From WLMZ01 sp031410915 (GTDB taxonomy: Bacteria; Actinomycetota; Acidimicrobiia; Acidimicrobiales; Ilumatobacteraceae), in contig JANNZY010000022.1 in NCBI GenBank assembly GCA_031410915.1, forward strand, positions 1-46,417: a stretch of 46,417 nucleotides of DNA, read 5' to 3'. Positions 40,732 through 46,417 of this stretch are shown here, piece after piece. How positions within the stretch are numbered: position 1 is the stretch's first letter; each line of letters begins with the position of its first letter. The translations under genes and the position numbers were made by a program. Below the pieces are notes generated by a model. That model had not been told where the DNA came from and did no database searches. It worked only from the letters and a program-made list of their open reading frames with translations.

Positions 40732-42843
40732 TCAGATCAGTTCGGCGATCATCGCTGCGGCTCGGGCTGCGCCGTCGTGCGCCACCGGGCGGTAGTCCAG
40801 CGCGCGGCCGAGTTCGGCCCCCATCATCCGCGCAAGATGCTCGGGGTCGGCTGCTTCGTGGTAATCGAGACGGCGGCCGGCGCGGTGGCGCTGGAGCCGA
40901 TGATGCACGTGGAAGTTCTGCTCGAAGTGATGTTGCAACGGCACGTACACGAACGGCCTGCGGTTGGCGGTCAGCTCCATGCACGTCGTGAGCCCGCCCT
41001 GCACGACGGCAAGGTCGCAGGCTGCGAGGTGACGGTACAGCTGCGGCACGTAACGGTGATACGTCACGCCGTCGCACTGCGGGAACGAGTCCGGGTCCAG
41101 GCGAGGGCCGACCACGACGACGAACTCCAAGCCGAGGATCGATCGCCGCGCCGCCGGGGCAGCGTCGACGACGCGCCGGATCAGATCACCGCCGACGCCG
41201 GAGCCGCCGACGGTCACCACGCAGACGAGTTGGTCAGCGCGATACCCGAGCTCGGCGCGCAAGGCTTCGCGATCCACGAACTCGGCGGGGTCGAATCCGG
41301 TCACGTAGCCGGAGAAATCGAAGTTGGCTGCGGTCCACTCGCGGATTCCGGGAAGATGTTCGCCGAATGCGTCGGGCACAACGTCGTCGACGTCGCCGAT
41401 GAAGATCGACCGATCGCGAACCCTCTTGTAGCGAGCGCGCTGGGTGATCATCTCCAGGTTGTAGTCAGCCGCAACCATCGCTTCGTACTCGCCGCCGTCG
41501 GGCATCGGCAGCCAGCCGACGAAGTCGGTCATCCACGCGAATGCAAAGTGCTTCAGTTCCGGGTTCTCGTGGAGGAAGTAGTCGATGTCCCAGGCCTCGT
41601 CGCCGATGACCAGGTCGTAGTGCTCGTTGCTGACGATCTCGTCGAACACCGTGAAGTTGTTGACGAGGATCTCGTCCATCTCGCGAATCGCCTGGAACGC
41701 GTGCAGGTCGTGCTCGCCGCACTCGTCCTCGATGTGCGCCGACTCATTGGCCAAGAACGCAGACGCCGGATGGATCCGCTCGCCGCGGTCCTGCAGCACT
41801 CGCGTGACCGGGTTCTGAGCGAGCCAGTCGATCTGCAGATCGGAATGCAGCGCGCGTAGTTCGTCGGCGATCGTTGCGTCACGCAATGCGTGCCCGAGCC
41901 CGATCGGGGACGAGATGTACAGCGCCTTCTTCGGCCGTCGCGCGGCGCGCACCCACGTGCGCTTCGTTGAGGCGGTGAAGGGCGCAATCGTGGCGGCGAA
42001 CTCCTCGATGAGCCGATTGACCAGGATCGGATCGCGCGCCTGTGGTCCGTGGCCGCCGCGTTCGATGGTGACCAACTGTCCGCCGGTGAGGTCCGCCAGC
42101 GCGACGCCCTGGTCGTGGGAGATGATCCGGTCGTCCTTGCCGTGGATGACGAGCACCGGCGCCCGCACGCGCTGGCAGGCGGCACGGAAGTCGTCTCGCG
42201 AGTACAGGTTCTCGCCGCGAGTCGCGTCGGCCAACGTGGCCGGATCGATCTCCAGCCCCCACGCGACGCAGTCCTCGAACTGCTTGGTCGAGTGACGCTC
42301 GTGGAACATCTGGCCGAAGAAGAACTCCAGGAAACTGCGGTAGTCCCGCTGCCAATAGTGGCTGTTGTAACGCGCCCAGCCCTCGGTGACGTCGAGATGT
42401 TCGTCGAGGCCGTGCTCGACGTCGGCACGCACGCTCGCGACGAGATCGACCGCAGGGCCGATCGCGACGAGACCGGTCGTGCGGTCGGGGTGATCGGCTG
42501 CGAACTGGACACCCCACATCGCGCCGCGCGACAGCGCGACCAGCAACGCTGTGCCGGTGCCGGTGGCGTCGAACACGGCCTCGATGTCGGCAGCGAACTC
42601 GAGATGCGTGTATGCCTGCGCACCGAACGGCGATGACGACTGGCCGGTCCCGCGGCCGTCGAACGTGACAACTCGGTGGTGACGGGCGAGCGTTGCGACC
42701 TGTGCCTTCCAGAACCGCGACGGGATGATCGACCACGTCGGCAAGAGCGCGATTGTCGTGTCGCCGGCACCGAACGTCTCCCAGTGCAGGCGCACGCCAT
42801 CGCGTGTTGCGAAGCCGCTCGCGTCCGGCAGCCGGGCTCTCAT
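40732..42843 (-). CDS. Fusion of an alpha/beta-hydrolase and a GT-B glycosyltransferase
   Basis: A 703-residue two-enzyme fusion. Residues 1-about 285 are an alpha/beta-hydrolase: oxyanion-type strand LLPTWSIIPSRFW, VTFDGRGTGQS, a nucleophile elbow VALSRGAMWG (Ser105, with Ala-x-Ser-x-Gly), the acid in HGKDDRIIS and the histidine in ERGGHGPQARD. Residues about 305-703 are a GT1/UGT-like glycosyltransferase: ALYISSPIGLGHALRD at the N-lobe, and CDLAVVQGGLTTCMELTANRRP with PLQHHFEQN in the C-lobe donor site. It would hydrolyse an ester/amide-like bond and transfer a sugar; the order and substrate are unknown. The ATG overlaps the stop of the upstream TetR gene (ATGA), so the two are one transcript. 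Confidence 0.85.
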   Translation of the reverse strand: MRARLPDASGFATRDGVRLHWETFGAGDTTIALLPTWSIIPSRFWKAQVATLARHHRVVTFDGRGTGQSSSPFGAQAYTHLEFAADIEAVFDATGTGTALLVALSRGAMWGVQFAADHPDRTTGLVAIGPAVDLVASVRADVEHGLDEHLDVTEGWARYNSHYWQRDYRSFLEFFFGQMFHERHSTKQFEDCVAWGLEIDPATLADATRGENLYSRDDFRAACQRVRAPVLVIHGKDDRIISHDQGVALADLTGGQLVTIERGGHGPQARDPILVNRLIEEFAATIAPFTASTKRTWVRAARRPKKALYISSPIGLGHALRDATIADELRALHSDLQIDWLAQNPVTRVLQDRGERIHPASAFLANESAHIEDECGEHDLHAFQAIREMDEILVNNFTVFDEIVSNEHYDLVIGDEAWDIDYFLHENPELKHFAFAWMTDFVGWLPMPDGGEYEAMVAADYNLEMITQRARYKRVRDRSIFIGDVDDVVPDAFGEHLPGIREWTAANFDFSGYVTGFDPAEFVDREALRAELGYRADQLVCVVTVGGSGVGGDLIRRVVDAAPAARRSILGLEFVVVVGPRLDPDSFPQCDGVTYHRYVPQLYRHLAACDLAVVQGGLTTCMELTANRRPFVYVPLQHHFEQNFHVHHRLQRHRAGRRLDYHEAADPEHLARMMGAELGRALDYRPVAHDGAARAAAMIAELI

Positions 42844-43445
42844 GACGAGCGACGTTCCTCGAGGCCGCGAATCAGCTCGGCGACCCGTCGCAGGCTGGCG
42901 CGGATCGGTAGCTGGTGACGATCGAAGCCGAGCAGCAGCAGCGCTTCGGAGCCAATGAACGCGTTGCCGATCAGCGTCGCGATCTCGGCCGGCTCGAACG
43001 GGCCGAGCCCACCGAGCGTCTCGCTGGCCTCGGTCGCGACCTCGGTCAACACTTCGTACCAACCGAACAACACGTCACGCGCCGCCGCGGCGAGCGCCGG
43101 GGTCGACCAGCTGGCCGCGATCATCTCCTGCAGCACGCGCACGTAGCCTGACTCGAGGTCTTCTTCCAAGAAGTCGCAAGCCTGCTCGTAGCGCCGCCAC
43201 AGCGGCAGGTTCTGCCCGAACATCCCCGCCTGACGGGCGAGGCGCTTGCGGTTCTCGGACTCGAGCAGGGCGAGCACCATCCCGCCCTTCGACCCGAAGT
43301 GGTAGTGCACCTGGGACAGCGGCACACCTGCCTGCTGGGCGACCTTGCGGGTGGACAGCCCGGCATACCCGTCGAGCAACAGGCGCTCGCGCGCCGCGGC
43401 GAGGATGCCGGCCCGCGTGTCGAGTTCCGGGGTCGCAGACTTCAC
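42840..43445 (-). CDS. TetR-family repressor
   Basis: A 201-residue TetR regulator. The helix-turn-helix reads GYAGLSTRKVAQQAGVPLSQVHYHFGSKGGMVLALLE. The GTG at 43445 was chosen because a strong GGAGGAG lies 7 bases upstream; the open frame runs to 43577 but has no comparable start. Its stop overlaps the fusion gene, and its divergent neighbour is an acyl-CoA-dehydrogenase-fold gene. The intergenic region holds two palindromes (43468-43483 and 43558-43575) that overlap predicted promoters in each direction. It therefore probably represses both itself with the fusion enzyme and the divergent gene until an inducer appears. Confidence 0.87.
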   Translation of the reverse strand: MKSATPELDTRAGILAAARERLLLDGYAGLSTRKVAQQAGVPLSQVHYHFGSKGGMVLALLESENRKRLARQAGMFGQNLPLWRRYEQACDFLEEDLESGYVRVLQEMIAASWSTPALAAAARDVLFGWYEVLTEVATEASETLGGLGPFEPAEIATLIGNAFIGSEALLLLGFDRHQLPIRASLRRVAELIRGLEERRSS

Positions 43446-43467
43446 GTAGCTCCTCCGATCGAGAATG

Positions 43468-43483
43468 TCGGTCGAACGACCGA
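43468..43483. promoter_or_regulatory. TetR operator candidate, near the repressor gene
   Basis: TCGGTCGAACGACCGA is an inverted repeat with arms TCGGTCG and CGACCGA around an AA centre. It directly adjoins the minus-strand -10-like TGTAAT (plus positions 43483-43488) of the repressor gene, so binding would autorepress. It shares the core GGTCG/CGACC with the second site. Confidence 0.6.
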
Positions 43484-43519
43484 TTACAGATTGGCTGGCT
43501 CGTGGCCAAAAGTCAAGGG

Positions 43520-43554
43520 TTGACAGGGGGCAGTTTTCGATGTTCTGATATAAC
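43520..43554 (+). promoter_or_regulatory. Promoter elements of the acyl-CoA dehydrogenase-fold gene
   Basis: TTGACA (43520-43525) and TATAAC (43549-43554) are both good hexamers but 23 bases apart. They may therefore belong to alternative pairs: TTCTGA at 43543 gives the ideal 17-base spacing, or TATAAC may act with a poor -35. The perfect palindrome at 43558 begins only 3 bases downstream, so a bound repressor would cover the start point. Confidence 0.4.
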
Positions 43555-43557
43555 TCA

Positions 43558-43575
43558 GTCGGTCGATCGACCGAC
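43558..43575. promoter_or_regulatory. TetR operator candidate, perfect 18-bp palindrome
   Basis: GTCGGTCGATCGACCGAC is identical to its reverse complement. It lies 30 bases before the ATG of the divergent gene and 74 bases from the related site at 43468. Perfect palindromes of this size between a divergent TetR gene and its neighbour are typical operators. Confidence 0.7.
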
Positions 43576-43604
43576 AATCGTCAGATATCGAGAGCGAGCA
43601 CCCG

Positions 43605-44816
43605 ATGACCATGACCGCAACCACCCGACCGATCACACCGCGCAACGATCCGACCCGGTTGCTGACCGACGAGATGCTGGCCCGCTTCGACGAGCGGACA
43701 CCGCGCAACGACCGCACCAACCAGTTCTTCGACGACGACTTCGAGGAACTCCGTCGCTCGGGTTACCTGCTTGCGTCGGTTCCCTCGGACATGGGCGGCG
43801 GCGGGCTGAGCCTGGCCGAGATCAACCAGCTCCAGCGACGCATCGCCTACGTCGCACCCGCCACTGCCGTGGCGATCAACATGCACCACTACTTCGTCGG
43901 GCTCTGCGCCGACCTGCACCGTGGCGGCGACCCGAGCGGTGACTGGGTGCTGCAGCGTGCGACCGAGGGCCACGTGTTCGCGGCCGGCCATGGCGAGGCA
44001 GGCAACGACATCCCGGTGCTTCTGTCGTCCGCTACGGCCGAGCGCGTCCCCGGCGGTTGGACGTTCACCGGGCACAAGATCTTCGGCAGTCTGTCGCCGG
44101 TGTGGACCTACCTCGGCGTCCACGGCCTGGACACCAGCGATCCGGCCGCGCCGAAGGTGGTGCACGGCTTCATCCACCGCGACACGCCCGGCTATCGCAT
44201 CGAGCAGACATGGGACACGCTCGGCATGCGCGCGACGGCGTCGAACGACACGATCCTCGATCACACCTTCGTACCCGACGAAGCGATCATCCGCGTCTCG
44301 CCGGCCGGATTCGCCGGCGCGGACATGTTCCAAGTCGCGCTGTTCGCCTGGGCGCTGCTCGGGTTCGCCGGTGTGTACTCGGCGATTGCCCGCCGTGCCT
44401 ACGACGAGACGCTGGTCGCGTTGCCGAAGCGGCAGTCGATGGCGCTGACGCGATCGATGGCGTACCACCCCGAGATGCAGCACCACGTGGCCGAGATGCG
44501 TATCCATCTCGAGGCGATGAACGCTCACCTCGACCGCGTCTGCGACGACTGGGTCAAGGGCATCGATCATGGCACGGCCTGGCCGGTCAAGATCTTCGCC
44601 TGCAAGCACGACGTGGTCACTCGGGCCTGGGCGGTCGTCGACACCGCGCTCGACCTCAGCGGCGGCTCCGGCATCTTCACCCGCAACCGCATCGAGCAGC
44701 TCTTCCGCGATGCGCGGCTCGGACGGATCCATCCCGGCAACACAATGCTCACCCACGAGATCGTCGGCAAACTGAGCCTCGGCATCAATCCCGACGAAAC
44801 CCCCCGCTGGGGCTGA
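43605..44816 (+). CDS. Acyl-CoA dehydrogenase-fold flavoprotein
   Basis: A 403-residue protein of the ACAD fold: an N-terminal helical domain, a middle beta domain with FAAGHGEAGNDIPV, GGWTFTGHKIFGS and TWDTLGMRATASNDTILD, and a C-terminal helical domain ending LDLSGGSGIFTRNRIEQLFRDARLG. In standard dehydrogenases the loop after RDAR contains the catalytic glutamate (YEGT-like); here it is RIHPGNTML, so that glutamate is missing. This pattern is seen in flavin monooxygenases of the same fold (DszC/HsaA type) and in dehydrogenases that place the base elsewhere. Whether it dehydrogenates an acyl-CoA or hydroxylates a substrate with reduced flavin is therefore open. ATG at 43605 is divergent from the TetR gene and flanked by its probable operators. 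Confidence 0.82.
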   Translation: MTMTATTRPITPRNDPTRLLTDEMLARFDERTPRNDRTNQFFDDDFEELRRSGYLLASVPSDMGGGGLSLAEINQLQRRIAYVAPATAVAINMHHYFVGLCADLHRGGDPSGDWVLQRATEGHVFAAGHGEAGNDIPVLLSSATAERVPGGWTFTGHKIFGSLSPVWTYLGVHGLDTSDPAAPKVVHGFIHRDTPGYRIEQTWDTLGMRATASNDTILDHTFVPDEAIIRVSPAGFAGADMFQVALFAWALLGFAGVYSAIARRAYDETLVALPKRQSMALTRSMAYHPEMQHHVAEMRIHLEAMNAHLDRVCDDWVKGIDHGTAWPVKIFACKHDVVTRAWAVVDTALDLSGGSGIFTRNRIEQLFRDARLGRIHPGNTMLTHEIVGKLSLGINPDETPRWG

Positions 44817-44961
44817 GTGCGGGCGGTGTCGATCCGGACCCAGGGCGGCCAGGGACCCGCACGCACTGCTGCTCGCGTCCAAAGGCGTCGCGCGAAGTGC
44901 GCTCCGAATGCGATCAGATCGGCATCGGCCTGTGCCGCTTCGCCGGCCGACGCGAAGCGAG

Positions 44962-45621
44962 TCAGGTGAAGTTGAGCGTGCTCGCTTCCCCGGCGCGGAG
45001 GCGAGCGGCATGGTCGGTGAAGTTCATCGCGTCGAAGAGCGAGAAGCCGTTCTCGATCGAGATGCGCAGAGCCTTCTCACGCGTCTGGATCGCTTCGGCT
45101 GCGTCGACGATCGCGGCGAAGTCTGCGGCCGTGGCGACGATGATGCCGTCGTCGTCACCAACGAGCACGTCGCCAGGACGCACCTCGACCGTGCCGATCT
45201 GCAGTGGCACCTGCACCTCCGGAACCTTCACAGCCGGCGGTGCCTTCGGGGTGACTCCCCGTGAGTAGAACGGCAGTCCAAGACGCTGCAGCGCGGCGGT
45301 GTCTCGCGACAGGCCGTCGATCACGACGCCTGACAGACTGCGACGGTACGCCTCGGTGCCGAACAACTCCCCCGAGACGGCCTGCTCGTCGATGCCCGCC
45401 GAGACGACCAGAACGTCGCCGGGACCGGCGATCTCGAGCGCACCGATGACCGACATCAAGTCGCCGTTCGCCTGCGCTGTGACCGCGCGGCCGACCATCT
45501 TCAGTCCCGGCAACAGCGGGCGGATCGCGGCGGGAAGGACGGGCAGTCCTTTGTTGGCATCGGACAGGCTGGCGGTGTCGATCAGACGCAGACGGGCCAG
45601 CAGTTCATCGTCGGTGCTCAC
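44962..45621 (-). CDS. RraA-family protein (4-hydroxy-4-methyl-2-oxoglutarate/CHA aldolase-like)
   Basis: A 219-residue RraA-fold protein. The conserved motif GVVIDGLSRDTAALQRLGLPFYSRG contains the arginine and aspartate that bind substrate and metal in class II pyruvate aldolases and oxaloacetate decarboxylases. GDVLVGDDDGIIVA is the following family strand, and DANKGLPVLPAAIRPL with GRAVTAQANGD is the N-terminal part. The probable reaction is aldol cleavage of a 4-hydroxy-2-oxoacid or decarboxylation of oxaloacetate. Inhibition of RNase E (true RraA) is less likely because these residues are retained. I chose the GTG at 45621, since the residues before it (up to 45717) are not protein-like. 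It is convergent with the dehydrogenase-fold gene. Confidence 0.85.
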   Translation of the reverse strand: MSTDDELLARLRLIDTASLSDANKGLPVLPAAIRPLLPGLKMVGRAVTAQANGDLMSVIGALEIAGPGDVLVVSAGIDEQAVSGELFGTEAYRRSLSGVVIDGLSRDTAALQRLGLPFYSRGVTPKAPPAVKVPEVQVPLQIGTVEVRPGDVLVGDDDGIIVATAADFAAIVDAAEAIQTREKALRISIENGFSLFDAMNFTDHAARLRAGEASTLNFT

Positions 45622-45737
45622 GCCGCGCACGCTAGTCGTGCTCCGTGAGGCCACGCTTGCCCCAGTGCACGCGATGCGACGCCTCTTCGTATCGAGGCTC
45701 GCAAGCCCAGAACACATCGTTTCCCGGACGGCAAGAT

Positions 45738-45908
45738 CGAGGAGGCGAGCTCGATCCGATTTGTCCGATGGAGGCCGTCAGGGACGTCGCCAACGCGCTG
45801 CCGTCCGGGTCCGTTCATCCCATCGAACTCCGAGGTGCCTCGCATCTGGAAGCTGCTGCGGACGACATCGCACCGTTCGTGCGCGACTTCGTCCTTGATG
45901 CGTCGTAG
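45738..45908 (+). pseudogene. C-terminal remnant of an alpha/beta-hydrolase
   Basis: A single frame reads RGGELDPICPMEAVRDVANAL, then HPIELRGASHLEAAADDIAPFVRDFV and a stop. These are the catalytic-acid turn (GELDPICP) and catalytic-histidine turn (GASH) that end alpha/beta-hydrolases. Upstream codons (45645-45735) do not continue the fold, and no nucleophile elbow is present, so about 200 residues are missing. It is a 5'-deleted remnant, divergent from the RraA-family gene. Confidence 0.55.
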
Positions 45909-46131
45909 TCGCTGACAGCCGGCGGTGGCGTCCGACGATGCGACCAACGGCACTCACAACTTCCGACCTCGCGCAGTCGCGAGGCTGGCGGATTTGCAGT
46001 GTCACAGGATGGCTGAAGGACTCGACTGGGTGTCGCACGCGCGTCGACAATGGCTGCTGCCATTGTCCGCCCATCCCTACGACGCCCGCGCTGATCGGAC
46101 GTGGCCGCTTGGCCGTTGGGGCGCGTTGGTT

Positions 46132-46416
46132 TCAGGCGGTGCGGGGTGCGATTTCGGTGCCGTCGGGGCGGTAGTGGTGCCAGCCGGTGGCGTCACGTGT
46201 GACTGTGGTGCCGAGGCGGTGTTTGTCACGGTTGTGGATCGGACATCGCGGGCCGCCGTTCACAGAGCAGGTGGTCCCACCGAGGGTGTAGCCGGCGAGG
46301 TGATCGATCTGGATGCTGGGTCCGCGGATGTCGCAGCCAGGCCAGACACATCGATCCCCGGACAACAACACCGCCTCGCGGGCTGCGCCACGGAACAGGC
46401 GTTGGCGGCGTCCGAG
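46132..46416 (-). CDS. HNH endonuclease-domain protein, C-terminal part (partial, DUF222/13E12-type)
   Basis: The frame is open to the right edge of the window, so the N-terminal part is missing. The visible 94 residues read LGRRQRLFRGAAREAVLLSG, then a zinc-type HNH: CVWPGC, IDHLAGYTLGG and CPIHNRDKH, ending in a short GWHHYRPDGTEIAP tail. Actinobacterial proteins with a DUF222 helical region followed by this HNH are abundant, multicopy and often near mobile DNA. Nuclease activity is expected from the family but not demonstrated for most members. In the 220 bases downstream (45909-46131) I see no confident gene, only a short protein-like frame noted among the findings. Confidence 0.8.
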   Translation of the reverse strand, partial: LGRRQRLFRGAAREAVLLSGDRCVWPGCDIRGPSIQIDHLAGYTLGGTTCSVNGGPRCPIHNRDKHRLGTTVTRDATGWHHYRPDGTEIAPRTA

Positions 46417-46417
46417 A

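Noticed and set aside
1..46417. CRISPR array
   Set aside because: No regularly spaced direct repeats of 23-40 bases were seen on reading, and no cas-like gene is present.

Overview
The window is high-GC, densely packed DNA. GTG starts are frequent and most same-strand neighbours overlap by 1-4 bases (ATGA, TGATG or GTGA junctions). Together with the gene families seen (MeaB, TetR-controlled acyl-CoA genes, cytochrome P450, DUF222-type HNH protein, BrnT-like/RHH and Phd/PIN pairs), this points to an actinobacterium, plausibly of the Acidimicrobiia. That placement is an inference from composition and gene content, not from a marker gene.

Region 1 (1-8141) is coenzyme A metabolism. It holds the end of a methylmalonyl-CoA mutase cobalamin domain, an AMP-forming acyl-CoA ligase and the mutase GTPase chaperone MeaB. 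Across a bipartite hairpin lies a convergent TetR regulator. Divergent from that regulator is a ribose-type ABC importer (lipoprotein, double ATPase, permease) translationally coupled to an enoyl-CoA hydratase. The combination suggests uptake and beta-oxidation-like breakdown of an unidentified carboxylate.

Region 2 (8142-11061) looks like a small eroded island. It contains a frameshifted histidine-kinase remnant, a BrnT-like toxin with an RHH antitoxin, a 3'-truncated peptidase, a Phd/PIN toxin-antitoxin pair with a readable promoter, and a tRNA/tmRNA T-arm-like fragment that could be an old attachment site.

Region 3 (11062-25101, minus strand) is the most unusual part: about 14 kb with four tightly coupled genes. 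In transcription order they are a ~210-residue protein with a damaged or ambiguous start, a 1306-residue fibronectin-III-like protein, a 955-residue phospholipase D-like protein and a 2116-residue beta-rich protein with a lectin-like domain. None has a recognisable secretion signal. I do not recognise a described system with this composition. A GMC-oxidoreductase C-terminal remnant lies just upstream.

Region 4 (25138-30063) has an FAD monooxygenase-like protein, then a coupled trio: diacylglycerol/sphingosine kinase-like protein, DAO-type flavin oxidoreductase and MmgE/PrpD-family protein.

Region 5 (30105-40697) is an apparent amino-acid or 2-oxoacid catabolic operon. An Lrp/AsnC regulator is divergent from a fused indolepyruvate:ferredoxin oxidoreductase-type enzyme. 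An SDR, a leucine-dehydrogenase-type enzyme, an uncharacterised cobalamin-binding mutase-like protein, two MaoC-type hydratases, a P450 and a PNPOx-like protein follow. A dehydrogenase would give a 2-oxoacid, the ferredoxin enzyme an acyl-CoA, and the MaoC proteins would act on enoyl-CoA. The substrate is not determined.

Region 6 (40732-46417) has an alpha/beta-hydrolase fused to a GT-B glycosyltransferase, overlapping a TetR repressor gene. Two palindromic operator candidates separate the repressor from a divergent acyl-CoA-dehydrogenase-fold gene. A RraA-family aldolase, an alpha/beta-hydrolase remnant and an HNH endonuclease running off the window edge follow.
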